Part shown: one piece after another, positions 7,523-16,200 of the stretch
Numbering within the stretch: position 1 is the stretch's first letter
How the letters are laid out: every line of letters begins with the position of its first letter
From: Flavobacteriales bacterium
GTDB taxonomy: Bacteria > Bacteroidota > Bacteroidia > UBA10329
DNA length: 37,561 nt
Reading direction: 5' to 3'
Assembly (NCBI GenBank): GCA_016124845.1
Contig: WGMW01000050.1
Span: 1-37,561 of the forward strand
Notes under the pieces: model-generated
What the model saw: the letters and a program-made list of their open reading frames with translations, nothing else
Database searches by the model: none
Told to the model about the DNA's origin: nothing
Made by a program: the position numbers and the translations under genes

Positions 7523-9280
7523 TTGAACTGGTTTCAAAGCGTTTCTGATCGAAGCAAGACGTTGCTCATATTTATGCTGGCATTTTCAGTACGCCTCATT
7601 TTGTTGCCATGGTCGCAGACGGTGCATGCCGATGCGGTGAGTCGGGTCTTTATTGCAGTAAACTGGTTGGACAACCCTCATTACATTTCGGATGGGTATT
7701 GGGGGCCGCTTCATCACTACCTTAATGCTTTATTTATCTGGCTTTTCCGAAGTTGGATTGTAGGACCTAAGATGTTGAACATTCTTCTTGCTTCCTTGAC
7801 AGTTTTTCCGCTGTATGGATTTACAAAAAATGTTTTCAGGACTTCAATGGGAGCCGTTTTCGTATCACTTGTGTATGTGTTCAGCCCCATTGTTCTGAGG
7901 AACAGTTTTCAGGCACTGGCCGGTGTTTCTTATGCTTTTTTCACGGTAAGTTCCATGTATTTCCTGTCCGAAGGTTTCAGGCGGGAAGGAAATTACCGGT
8001 ATGCTGCATTTGCAGGGCTCTGTATGACCTTTGCTGCTGCAACGCGCTATGAAGCATGGGTTGTAATTGCGGCATTTACGTTGGTGGGAGTGCTATCGGG
8101 AAAATGGAAATTCACCTTTGTCTTCTGGTTGTTTGCCATGATCTTTCCGGGAAGTTGGATGGTAGGGAATCAGATTCAGTTCGGAGACTTCCTCTACAGC
8201 GTCAATCAGAATGATGTCTGGAACATCAAAATGGAAGGCATAAACGATAGCGTGAGTTCCGTTGAGCGCATTCAGCGTGTACTTTTCTTTCCGATATCAT
8301 TCATTCAGAATGTATCTCCACTTACCTTCTTCCTTCTTTTGTTCGGCCTTGCATGGGCGGTTCTTAAGCGAAAGATCACAAGAATGCAGCTTGTATGGCT
8401 GTTACCGTTTATCATCATGGCCGCCATCTACATGCAAAAGGCTTTTGCGGGCACACTTATGCAGCAGCAACGGTTTATCATTACTTGGATCATTCTCTTG
8501 CTACCATTTCTGGCATTGGCCTTTGTCCATGAAAAGCAAATGAGGCTGAAGGCAACGCTCATGTCAATATCGGTACTTACACTTATTCCATTGTCATTTT
8601 GCTGGATGTATATTCCATACGAGAAGTTGTTTGGTGATGGGAATTTGCCAAAAGCACTCGATCATCTTGCACTGACAACCTCACAGGAAATGGAGGCGGT
8701 CCCCCTGTTGAGGAGTTCGGATACGGAGTATTTGACCTCAACGATAGATTCGACTTTGAAACCCGGTCAAGGTCTGGTGCTCGATTTTTTTGGTTGGGAC
8801 AGAACTTATTACACGGCACTCCATGCCCACGTACGCAGTTGCGTCATTGAGGGCTCAAAGCACGCACAGGTTGAATTCGGCCTCTTGGATGGCTATATCA
8901 GGTCGCATCCTTCAGGGTTGATTGCATTGAGCAGGGTTGGCAGGCTGAACGAATCAACATTGTCGTATGACACCATCATTGGTTGGAAAGAGATAAACCT
9001 GTGGCTTCGTGTTCAACCGGTAGCGAAGGTTGCCGGTGTAAGACTGTTCGATTATGAAATGGTCGATCAAGCAATTGATGAACCCGATTCATTAGGGCAA
9101 GCGGTATCGGGCGTGTTTCCGCAGGAGCTGGATGAAGAGTATTTCGAAGTTGTCATTCGGTCTGATAACGCATGGTACAACAAGTTGAGACGGGCTTCTT
9201 ATTGGAAAGGGGAAAGTCTCGAAAACGCTGTACATGAGAATGCGGAGTACATGGTTTGGCTCGAAAATCAACAGAAGTAG
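7523..9280 (+). CDS. GT-C type membrane glycosyltransferase (PMT/ArnT-like)
   Basis: This is a polytopic membrane protein of 585 residues with about ten hydrophobic helices in the first 370 residues and a soluble C-terminal domain of about 200 residues. The first helix is followed by an acidic motif QTVHADAVSR in which Asp37 is placed like the catalytic aspartate of GT-C enzymes that use polyprenyl-phosphate sugars; GPLHHYLNALF follows as the usual second conserved block. The frame has no ATG before Met18; starting there would cut the first helix, so I take the TTG at 7523, which follows a purine-rich AAACGAGAAAA. It leads the two GT2 genes and probably works with them on a surface glycan. 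Acceptor unknown. Confidence 0.82.
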   Translation: MNWFQSVSDRSKTLLIFMLAFSVRLILLPWSQTVHADAVSRVFIAVNWLDNPHYISDGYWGPLHHYLNALFIWLFRSWIVGPKMLNILLASLTVFPLYGFTKNVFRTSMGAVFVSLVYVFSPIVLRNSFQALAGVSYAFFTVSSMYFLSEGFRREGNYRYAAFAGLCMTFAAATRYEAWVVIAAFTLVGVLSGKWKFTFVFWLFAMIFPGSWMVGNQIQFGDFLYSVNQNDVWNIKMEGINDSVSSVERIQRVLFFPISFIQNVSPLTFFLLLFGLAWAVLKRKITRMQLVWLLPFIIMAAIYMQKAFAGTLMQQQRFIITWIILLLPFLALAFVHEKQMRLKATLMSISVLTLIPLSFCWMYIPYEKLFGDGNLPKALDHLALTTSQEMEAVPLLRSSDTEYLTSTIDSTLKPGQGLVLDFFGWDRTYYTALHAHVRSCVIEGSKHAQVEFGLLDGYIRSHPSGLIALSRVGRLNESTLSYDTIIGWKEINLWLRVQPVAKVAGVRLFDYEMVDQAIDEPDSLGQAVSGVFPQELDEEYFEVVIRSDNAWYNKLRRASYWKGESLENAVHENAEYMVWLENQQK

Positions 9281-9291
9281 CTTACGGTAAG

Positions 9292-10044
9292 ATGCGCAAA
9301 CTCTCAGCTGTCATCATCACGTATAATGAAGCGCGCAACATAAAGCGCTGCATTACCTCGTTGGATGGCGTGGCCGATGAAATTGTGGTGGTTGATAGTT
9401 TCTCCACCGATGCCACACCAAGCATCTGCAAAGGTTTGGGCGTTCAGTTCCACCAGCGCGAATGGAAAGGCTATAGCAAGCAGAAGAACTACGGCAACGG
9501 GTTGGCTTCAAACGATTGGATCCTTTCCATCGATGCGGACGAGGCACTTTCGGAAGCGTTGAAGGCTTCCATCGTTGCCGAGAAAGAGAACGGGAAAGGG
9601 TACAACTATTCGTTCAATCGACTCACCAATTACTGCGGAAAGTGGATCAAGCATTCAGGTTGGTACCCAGATACCAAACTTCGGATGTTCAATCGTGCAG
9701 AAAATGACTGGCAGGGCGAAGTGCACGAAAAACCGACCGTAGATCCAGCGAAGGCCAAAAAGCTGAAGGGCGACCTGCTGCATTACAGCTACCATTCGGT
9801 GAGCGATCACGTAAAACGGACAGATGTGTATTCTACGCTTGGGGCCAAAGAACTTTTCGAGAAAGGAAAGCGGTCAAGTGTTTTCAAGATGCTGTTCAAC
9901 CCTTGGCTCAAATTCAATCGAATGTACTTTCTGCGTTTGGGATTTTTGGATGGAATGGAAGGCTTCACCATCGCGCTCATAACCGCTTACGGAACGTTTC
10001 TGAAGTACATCAAACTGCATTTTCTACACAAGAACAACGGTTGA
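9292..10044 (+). CDS. GT2 glycosyltransferase, WaaE/KdtX-like
   Basis: The 250-residue protein opens with the GT-A nucleotide-sugar fold: LSAVIITYNEARNIKRC (residues 4-20), EIVVVDSFSTDAT, and the metal-binding DxD motif in SIDADEAL. The C-terminal half (NRLTNYCGKWIKHSGWYPD, EVHEKP) matches the LPS-core family of beta-glycosyltransferases often named WaaE or KdtX in Bacteroidota. The hydrophobic, basic end (LITAYGTFLKYIKLHFLH) suggests membrane contact. I start at the ATG at 9292, 11 bp after the previous stop. Its stop overlaps the next start by one base (TGATG), so the two GT2 proteins are probably co-translated. Confidence 0.9.
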   Translation: MRKLSAVIITYNEARNIKRCITSLDGVADEIVVVDSFSTDATPSICKGLGVQFHQREWKGYSKQKNYGNGLASNDWILSIDADEALSEALKASIVAEKENGKGYNYSFNRLTNYCGKWIKHSGWYPDTKLRMFNRAENDWQGEVHEKPTVDPAKAKKLKGDLLHYSYHSVSDHVKRTDVYSTLGAKELFEKGKRSSVFKMLFNPWLKFNRMYFLRLGFLDGMEGFTIALITAYGTFLKYIKLHFLHKNNG

Positions 10045-10868
10045 TGCAGTTCTCCATTCTCATCCCAACTTGGAACAATTTGGAATTTCTGAAGTGCTGC
10101 GTGGATAGCATTCGGAAGAATTCTGCGGAGGAGCATGAAATACTGGTTTATGTGAATGAGGGAAAAGATGGCTCGGCCGAATGGTGTGGGGAGCAGAACA
10201 TCAAATTCATCCATTCTTCAACGAATGTTGGAGTTTGCACCGCTCTGAATGCACTGTTCGAAATTGCAACGAAAGACATCATCTGCTACGTGAATGATGA
10301 CATGTACCTCTGCCCGAATTGGGACAAGGTGGTTATTGAGGAGATTTCAACTATCGGCCACGAGAAATTCTACTTGAGTTCAACCATGATCGAACCAGAG
10401 GAAACGGGCAACAAATGCGTGCTTTCGCCTTATGATTTTGGCAGAAACCCATCTGAATTCCGAGAAAAAGACCTTCTTGCCGAATTGCCAAATATGACCA
10501 AACAGGATTGGAGTGGAAGCACATGGCCGCCCAACGTCATGCACAGAAATCTGTGGAAGGCCATTGGCGGTTATGGCGAAGAATTCAGTCCAGGATTGTA
10601 CTCCGACCCTGACGTAAGCATGAAACTTTGGCAGCAGGGAGTTCGGATCTTCAGAGGATTGGGTGAAAGCCGTGCGTATCACTTCATGTCAAAATCCACT
10701 GGCCGCGTGAAGATGAACGATGGCAAAAGGACGTTCCTCAAAAAATGGGGCGTCAGTTCATCATGGTTTGTGAAAGAGGTTCTGAAACAGGGACAACCAT
10801 ACCAAGGACCGCTTCCTGAAAAGGCCATCAGCCCGAATTTGAAAGACCGCCTGAAGCGGCTTCTCTAA
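10044..10868 (+). CDS. GT2 glycosyltransferase
   Basis: The 274-residue protein starts FSILIPTWNNLEFLKCCVDS, the first strand-loop-helix of a GT-A domain, and has a metal-binding motif in ICYVNDDMYLCPNWD. The later block GEEFSPGLYSDPDVSMKLWQQG supplies the ED/DPD acidic motif typical of the catalytic-base region. The true start is the ATG at 10044, which shares one base with the stop of the previous gene. Its stop overlaps the stop of the opposing O-antigen ligase-like gene by 4 bp (CTAA). A role in LPS or exopolysaccharide is inferred from its neighbours. Confidence 0.88.
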   Translation: MQFSILIPTWNNLEFLKCCVDSIRKNSAEEHEILVYVNEGKDGSAEWCGEQNIKFIHSSTNVGVCTALNALFEIATKDIICYVNDDMYLCPNWDKVVIEEISTIGHEKFYLSSTMIEPEETGNKCVLSPYDFGRNPSEFREKDLLAELPNMTKQDWSGSTWPPNVMHRNLWKAIGGYGEEFSPGLYSDPDVSMKLWQQGVRIFRGLGESRAYHFMSKSTGRVKMNDGKRTFLKKWGVSSSWFVKEVLKQGQPYQGPLPEKAISPNLKDRLKRLL

Positions 10869-12433
10869 GTTTCGGCAAACTCCCTTCTCACGATTAACAG
10901 CGCATTGAAAAATGCAAAGAAGGTGACCCCAGATTGCCGATCGAACGTGTTGTCGGTGAGGAACGAGACAACCATGATCACCATAAAAGTGAGATACAGG
11001 AAATCTCTTCGATAGAGCCAGGTCGGGTAGCCGAGCATCAGGAGGAACACAATGAGACCCAAAACTCCCAGTACGATGGCCACTGCAAGGAATTCATTGT
11101 GCGCAATTCCCTGAAAACGCGGTTCTAAATTATGGCTGTTTTCAGCGTATTTCGATCGGTAAGCCAGCGAAATGTCTCCCGTGCCAACTCCAAAAATGGG
11201 ATGCTCCTTAAAGATCTCCCAACCCACCTGCGTGTAAACCCAACGTTGCATGGTTGAAGAGTTGTTCGCGTTCTGCTGATAGGTATATTCCTGATACGCC
11301 CAAAGCAATTGATCGATGCGTCTGTCAATGCCCAGTTTGCTCGTGTGGCGGAAGTTCGTGAAGCCGTGTTCGATATGGCGAATATCCTGATCTGAGAGTA
11401 GACTCAATCCGAGTGAATCCTTCGGAAGCCCTTTTGACGTGATGTACCGAATGGCAGTGTATCTGATCTCCTGCCCGTTGGCATCGGTAGAGTCGAAGTT
11501 GATGCTGCTTCTGTTCGGCCATTCCTTTTCCAGTTCCAGCCAACAAACGAAATCCCACACGCGATGACCATTTTCCGTATACGGAATGTGATCTGCGTGG
11601 ATGTATCCGATCCCATTCGGTGTTTTCCAAGGTAGGTCGGCATGCTCTCTTGGAATTTTCAGGAATCGGTATTCAGCGATGGATTTTACATAGAGAAAGC
11701 CGAAAACAGATACCGAAACCGTAGTTACAAAAACGGAGGTCTTCAACAGACGATTGTTGCTTTTCAGGAGCAGCCAAAGCGCGGTCATTACGAGAACCGC
11801 TGCAAATGCGGCATAAGCCGTGAAAGCCTCCAGAATGATGAGAAACCACAGGATCCAGAGCATTACTCCAGTTGTGATGACCTTGGACGCTATCGACCAT
11901 TCGCGCCATTTGGCGTAGAGAAAATAGGCGCAGATGAAGAAGGCGAAAACCAGCATCAGCCCAAAGCGGATGTGCGAAATGAAAACCGAGAGATGCCGTT
12001 TGTTGAGAAGTTCTTCGCCTGCGAGGCCGAAATAGCGGGCCATACCGAATAGAACTCCGACCAAACAGGCCACCACGAAAAGCAAAAGCAGTTCTTGGAT
12101 GCGTTTTCTGTTCGGGAGTTTGCTGGTGAACAGGAAAAGTGGCATCAGCAGCAGGGGCAGTTTTACCCGCAGATCCTTCACTCCCAAAGCAAGGTCATCG
12201 GTCCATAGCATTCCGATGCAGAGCATGAGGTAAAACGAAATCAGAACCAGCGAAAGTGGGCTTGTGAAGAATTGTTTCAGCCGCTTTTTGAAGTTGCCTT
12301 CAAGCAGCCAATTTCCTGCAAGTACGAATGTGCCAACGCTTACCAGAAATACGGAAAGCGGCAGTCCCATAACGATCATGGCCATGCCCCAGAAGGCAAT
12401 TTCCCGATGTTGGTTATCCGTCAGTTTGGGCAT
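10865..12433 (-). CDS. O-antigen ligase/polymerase-like membrane protein
   Basis: The 522-residue product has about ten to twelve membrane helices, with a large extracytoplasmic part (about residues 250-410) between helices in the second half, as in the WaaL/Wzy_C superfamily. The block WEIFKEHPIFGVGTGD followed by the His-containing GIAHNEFLAVAIVLGVLG is the family's conserved C-terminal signature. Such enzymes join undecaprenyl-linked glycans to lipid A core or polymerise repeat units at the periplasmic face. It follows the ctpA-like gene by 23 bp on the same strand and converges with three glycosyltransferase genes, so it may act on their product. Confidence 0.86.
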   Translation of the reverse strand: MPKLTDNQHREIAFWGMAMIVMGLPLSVFLVSVGTFVLAGNWLLEGNFKKRLKQFFTSPLSLVLISFYLMLCIGMLWTDDLALGVKDLRVKLPLLLMPLFLFTSKLPNRKRIQELLLLFVVACLVGVLFGMARYFGLAGEELLNKRHLSVFISHIRFGLMLVFAFFICAYFLYAKWREWSIASKVITTGVMLWILWFLIILEAFTAYAAFAAVLVMTALWLLLKSNNRLLKTSVFVTTVSVSVFGFLYVKSIAEYRFLKIPREHADLPWKTPNGIGYIHADHIPYTENGHRVWDFVCWLELEKEWPNRSSINFDSTDANGQEIRYTAIRYITSKGLPKDSLGLSLLSDQDIRHIEHGFTNFRHTSKLGIDRRIDQLLWAYQEYTYQQNANNSSTMQRWVYTQVGWEIFKEHPIFGVGTGDISLAYRSKYAENSHNLEPRFQGIAHNEFLAVAIVLGVLGLIVFLLMLGYPTWLYRRDFLYLTFMVIMVVSFLTDNTFDRQSGVTFFAFFNALLIVRREFAET

Positions 12434-12456
12434 GCTGCGTTACCCGCTGGCACCGA

Positions 12457-14130
12457 TCAGTTGGTGCTGGTGTCGGTCAGAATGCGGTTGTATTCGTCCA
12501 TATTGGCAAATACCTCCAGCGCTTTTTTCACGTCACGGTCTTCTTCCAGCATGGCCTGAATACGGCCTCGCTGGTGATAATATCTTGAGATGATCTCTCC
12601 GCGCAACAGGTCTTTCACCTCTTCCTGAAAATCCTCAAGGTCTTTCGACTTGTCGTGTTTCACACGCGCCTCCAGCGCATCATATTCCGTACTTATCCGC
12701 TTGAAGTATTTCTCCTCTTCGGCCACTTCCTTCAACTTTTCAAGCACCCTTTCGCTATCCGTGGTGTAGTCGAAATCCTTGGTTTCCAACCACTTTTCAA
12801 ATTCGGCATAGAGTGCATCATCAACTTTGAAATCCTTGATCGGCCCAATTTCAGGATGGTTGAAGTAATACTCTGTGGCGAAATCGAAATAGAGCATTTT
12901 GATGCCGAGGTTGAAAGCCACATCAGAGAGTTTGATGGGTTCCACTTTCACATCGGGTTCAATGCCTCCGCCATCGTAAACCAAACGCCCAGCCTTCGTT
13001 TGGAAAACAGAAATGAGCGAATCAGGAACTTTTCCAACACTGCCATCCTCATTTCGGTGCGAATAATCCAATGCTTGAATACAGCGTCCGCTTGGGATGT
13101 AATACTTGGCGGTGGTAACTTTCAGCTGCGAGTTATAGCTCAAGGGTCGCGTGGTCTGCACCAATCCTTTGCCGTAACTGCGTTGCCCGATGATGACTGC
13201 ACGGTCGAGGTCTTGCATCACACCCGAAACGATCTCGGATGCAGATGCTGAACCGCTGTTCACAAGCACGGCAAGCGGCATGTCCTTATCGAGCGGAGCC
13301 TGCATGGCCTTGTAGTCCTTGTTCCATTCTTTCACTTTGCCTTTTGTGCTTACGATCAGTTCGCCCTTCGGCACAAAAAGATTGCTCAGCGCAACCGCTT
13401 CGTTCAACAGTCCACCAGGATTTCCACGCAGGTCGATCACCAATTTTTTCATGCCCTTTTCCTTCAGCTCCACGATGGCATCTTTCACCTCTTTCGAACA
13501 GTTGTCCGTAAAACTGGAAAGGTTCAGGTAACCGACCTCATCGTTCAACATTCCCGAATACGGAACGCTCTTGATCTGGATCTCTTCGCGCATAATGGTG
13601 ACATCGAACGGTTTTTCCTGTCCATATCGTTTTACCTTCACCTTCACTTCGGTCTGTGGCTGGCCTTTCAGGATCGCGCTCACATCGCTGGTCGATTTTC
13701 CATCGGTCGATTTTCCGTTCACCTCCAAAATGATGTCTCCCGCGAGGAGCCCTGCTTTCATAGCAGGGAAATCCTCGTAAGGTTCGGCCACCACTACCAA
13801 ACTGTCTTTTTTACGGATCAGTGCACCGATTCCGCCATACTGACCCGTGGTCATGAAACGGTAGTCTTCAATGTCCGATTCGGGGATGAACGTGGTATAT
13901 GGATCGAGCGATTCGAGCATCCCGTCAATGCCTTTTTCCATCAGGTTTCCAGGCTGCGTTTCATCCACGTAGTAGAGGTTCAACTCTTTGAAAAGTGTGA
14001 TGAAGATGTCGAGGTTCTTGCTGATCTCGAAGTAAGAATCAACGTAACTGCTGGTGAGCAGCGAAAGTAGCACCACGGGAATGATGACGAGGACCGCTCT
14101 CAGTTTCTTGAACACGTTTGGAATTTTCAT
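12457..14130 (-). CDS. S41 family C-terminal processing protease
   Basis: The 557-residue protein has an N-terminal membrane anchor or signal (residues 11-30), a PDZ domain (about 95-180, with YGGIGALIRKKD and GLLAGDIILEVNG), and the S41 protease core. The catalytic pair is Ser296 in NSGSASASEI and Lys321 in RSYGKGLVQ, spaced by 25 residues as in CtpA/Prc. A C-terminal helical extension of about 150 residues follows. It cleaves the C-termini of periplasmic proteins. Its ATG overlaps the rnpA stop by 4 bp, so the two are coupled. Confidence 0.95.
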   Translation of the reverse strand: MKIPNVFKKLRAVLVIIPVVLLSLLTSSYVDSYFEISKNLDIFITLFKELNLYYVDETQPGNLMEKGIDGMLESLDPYTTFIPESDIEDYRFMTTGQYGGIGALIRKKDSLVVVAEPYEDFPAMKAGLLAGDIILEVNGKSTDGKSTSDVSAILKGQPQTEVKVKVKRYGQEKPFDVTIMREEIQIKSVPYSGMLNDEVGYLNLSSFTDNCSKEVKDAIVELKEKGMKKLVIDLRGNPGGLLNEAVALSNLFVPKGELIVSTKGKVKEWNKDYKAMQAPLDKDMPLAVLVNSGSASASEIVSGVMQDLDRAVIIGQRSYGKGLVQTTRPLSYNSQLKVTTAKYYIPSGRCIQALDYSHRNEDGSVGKVPDSLISVFQTKAGRLVYDGGGIEPDVKVEPIKLSDVAFNLGIKMLYFDFATEYYFNHPEIGPIKDFKVDDALYAEFEKWLETKDFDYTTDSERVLEKLKEVAEEEKYFKRISTEYDALEARVKHDKSKDLEDFQEEVKDLLRGEIISRYYHQRGRIQAMLEEDRDVKKALEVFANMDEYNRILTDTSTN

Positions 14131-14507
14131 GCTTCTATGGACTTCAATTTTTCAATAATTCGCTTCACGACCTCGTCCAGATCCTGAAACGATGGGATGT
14201 CGCTGCCAATGTAAACAAATGCGAGGGCAAAATATTTTCCATCGGCCTGCCATTTTTCCATCAGATCGGGTTTGTTCAGTCGGTACGCTTCGCGGATAAG
14301 CCGTTTGATGTGGTTTCGCGACACCGCTTTCTTGAACCGTTTTTTCGGCACCGAGATGAGCAATTTGGCGGGAACATCGCTGGTTTCCAATCTCAAATGC
14401 ATCACGCGCACCGGATATTCTTTGAATGATCTTCCTGATCTGAAAAGTTCGTCAAGGATCAATTTGGAGCAGAGTTTCTCCTTCTTTCCGAAAGTATATC
14501 TGCTCAT
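14127..14507 (-). CDS. rnpA: Ribonuclease P protein component
   Basis: This is the small basic protein that helps the RNase P RNA process the 5-prime ends of tRNAs. The 126-residue product has the diagnostic motif RNHIKRLIREAYR at residues 64-76, preceded by SVPKKRFKKAV, and the FAFVYIG-type strand (ALAFVYIGSD) near the end. Length is normal. rpmH is not adjacent, unlike the common bacterial rpmH-rnpA pair; the DUF4271-hemD-rnpA-S41 order is instead a recurring arrangement in this phylum. A terminator separates it from hemD upstream. Confidence 0.95.
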   Translation of the reverse strand: MSRYTFGKKEKLCSKLILDELFRSGRSFKEYPVRVMHLRLETSDVPAKLLISVPKKRFKKAVSRNHIKRLIREAYRLNKPDLMEKWQADGKYFALAFVYIGSDIPSFQDLDEVVKRIIEKLKSIEA

Positions 14508-14521
14508 GATCTTTTGAAGGT

Positions 14522-14555
14522 AGAAAGAAAAAAGGGGCCGTATTCTTCGAGCCCC
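14522..14555 (-). terminator. Rho-independent terminator after hemD
   Basis: Read on the minus strand, GGGGC and GCCCC (arms 14551-14555 and 14534-14538), with an inner CG pair across a one-base bulge, form a hairpin. It is followed at once by the T-rich run TTTTTTCTTTCT (14522-14533). It lies 28 bases after the hemD stop and just before the rnpA ATG, so rnpA needs its own promoter or read-through. Confidence 0.78.
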
Positions 14556-14582
14556 TCTTCCTTAAACATTTTTAACAGTCGG

Positions 14583-15335
14583 TCACTTCTTCTTGTTGGC
14601 CAAGGTGATGTACTGGTCCAACGCCATGGTCATGGATGGTGCATTGGGCACGGGCGCACCGATGTCCAATTTCAGGTGATGCTCCTTTACTGCGTGCGTT
14701 GTTGTCGGTCCGAAGGCCGCAATGCGCGTCTTGTTCTGCTTGAAATCTGGGAAATTCTCGAACAACGATTTGATCCCTGATGGGCTGTAGAAAACAAGAA
14801 TGTCGTAATTCACATCGGCCAGGTCAGAAAGGTCGCTGCTCACCGTTTTGTAGATCACCGCCTTGGTGTAATCTAAGCCCAGACTGTCCAACGTTTCTGG
14901 AATGCTTGGCTTCAGGTCATCGATACATGGCAAAAGGAATTTTTCGCCTTTGTTCTTCTTCAGCACGTCCACCATGTCTTTAAAGGTGTTTCCACCGTAA
15001 AAGATCTTGCGCTTGCGGTAAACCACGTATTTCTGCAAGTAGTAGGCAATGGCCTCCGACACGCAGAAATACTTCATGCCCTCAGGTACGGTAACGCGCG
15101 TTTCCTCGCAAATGCGGAAGAAATGGTCAGCCGCGTTCTTGCTTGTCAGAATAATGGCCGAGTGGTCCAGGATGTTCACTTTCTGCGTTCGGAAATCCTT
15201 GACATCAACGCCCTCTACATGAATAAATGACCGAAAGTCAATTTTTAGATTGTGTTTCTGAGCAAGATTGAAATAGGGGTTTTTGTCGCCTTCTGGTTTA
15301 GGCTGCGATACGAGAATGCTCTTAACTTTATCCAT
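14583..15335 (-). CDS. hemD: Uroporphyrinogen-III synthase
   Basis: The enzyme closes hydroxymethylbilane to uroporphyrinogen III in haem and sirohaem synthesis. The 250-residue protein has the bilobed HemD pattern: an N-terminal KSILVSQPKP strand, the first-lobe block SAIILTSKNAADHFF, the hinge, and the C-terminal block DILVFYSPSGIKSLFENF followed by RIAAFGPTTTHAVKEH. HemD sequences are poorly conserved, but these two ST/S-rich blocks are distinctive. I start at the ATG at 15335; the longer frame to 15413 runs into the preceding gene. It lies 20 bp after DUF4271, so they are one operon. Confidence 0.9.
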   Translation of the reverse strand: MDKVKSILVSQPKPEGDKNPYFNLAQKHNLKIDFRSFIHVEGVDVKDFRTQKVNILDHSAIILTSKNAADHFFRICEETRVTVPEGMKYFCVSEAIAYYLQKYVVYRKRKIFYGGNTFKDMVDVLKKNKGEKFLLPCIDDLKPSIPETLDSLGLDYTKAVIYKTVSSDLSDLADVNYDILVFYSPSGIKSLFENFPDFKQNKTRIAAFGPTTTHAVKEHHLKLDIGAPVPNAPSMTMALDQYITLANKKK

Positions 15336-15355
15336 AGGTCGGGAGAAGGTTTTTG

Positions 15356-16159
15356 CTACCCACGGTGAGCTATACGGATCAGCGCAAAAATGGGTAGCAT
15401 TTCGAGGGCGCAAAAGTAATAAAACAAATGCAGCGATGATATGGCGCTGGAATTGAACGCCACAGAAAGACCGCGTTGCAGCCCTTTCAGGTAGAAAAGT
15501 CCACCAATGGCTGCGCCTGAGATCACTACAACGTTGGTCGGCAAACTCGGACTGTAAAACAGCAGCAACGTAAGCGGAAGGAGGCAGACACCCGCAGCGG
15601 CAAGAAAAATGTTCAGGTTGAAACTGTGGATCTTCAACTCACTTTTCAGGTCGAATATGAAGGCCAACAACCAAAGCACAAAACGTTTGATCGAGATGAA
15701 ACCCACCGTGGCCGCCAGTCCTTGGAAGAACATGCTCGAAACAGACATGTCAAATTGCAACCATCGCGATAGCGCTGCGGCCACGAACAGCGAAATGGAA
15801 ATAATGGCAATTACCTGAAGAATAAAGATGTTCCGAACCTGTTGCGAACTCTCTTTCCTCGCGTCCTGCTGGGCAAGATTGGCATCGAAGCTGGCGCGGA
15901 ACACAAACGAGAAAATGCTGTCTGAACTGCGCTGCAGATACACGATAATGGCGGCACAAACGAACAGCACTGCAAACCCGAATCCATTACCGAAATCTTT
16001 TCTCTCCAAGTATTTGAACTGGTCGTTGTCTTTCAGTTGGTGTTCTGCAAAAAGGCTTACCACAGGTGTTTCCGCTTGCGCGGGAACAGAATCCGAGACC
16101 AATGAGGTCACCGAATCGGTCATCGTCATTTGAACCGTGTCCGAAGCATTCTCCTGCAT
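15356..16159 (-). CDS. DUF4271 membrane protein
   Basis: The 267-residue product has a polar N-terminal segment of about 60 residues and then six or seven membrane helices, with [10 protein letters not shown]-type ([16 protein letters not shown]) and [19 protein letters not shown]-like stretches. This matches the Bacteroidota-specific DUF4271 family, whose genes usually sit beside hemD. Function unknown. The start at 16159 is preceded, with only 4 bases between, by the promoter element TACCTTTG, so the message may be leaderless. In-frame upstream ATGs would lie inside or beyond that element. Confidence 0.85.
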   Translation of the reverse strand: MQENASDTVQMTMTDSVTSLVSDSVPAQAETPVVSLFAEHQLKDNDQFKYLERKDFGNGFGFAVLFVCAAIIVYLQRSSDSIFSFVFRASFDANLAQQDARKESSQQVRNIFILQVIAIISISLFVAAALSRWLQFDMSVSSMFFQGLAATVGFISIKRFVLWLLAFIFDLKSELKIHSFNLNIFLAAAGVCLLPLTLLLFYSPSLPTNVVVISGAAIGGLFYLKGLQRGLSVAFNSSAISSLHLFYYFCALEMLPIFALIRIAHRG

Positions 16160-16163
16160 GGCA

Positions 16164-16171
16164 CAAAGGTA
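16164..16171 (-). promoter_or_regulatory. -7 element directly before the DUF4271-hemD operon
   Basis: The minus strand reads TACCTTTG, a perfect TAnnTTTG match, ending 4 bases before the ATG at 16159. A start of transcription at the usual distance would fall on or next to that ATG. No TTG -33 box is visible at 17-23 bases. Confidence 0.55.
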
Positions 16172-16186
16172 GCGCACATTCATTCC

Positions 16187-16194
16187 TACTTTTA
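16187..16194 (+). promoter_or_regulatory. Possible -7 element of the DUF255 lipoprotein gene
   Basis: TACTTTTA matches TAnnTTTG except for the last base and ends 6 bases before the ATG at 16201. It shares the 41-bp divergent gap with the DUF4271 promoter element. Confidence 0.4.
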
Positions 16195-16200
16195 CCGAAC

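Noticed and set aside
14514-14521. Promoter element before rnpA (minus-strand TACCTTCA)
   Set aside because: Two mismatches to TAnnTTTG at the conserved end; position is suitable but the match is too poor.
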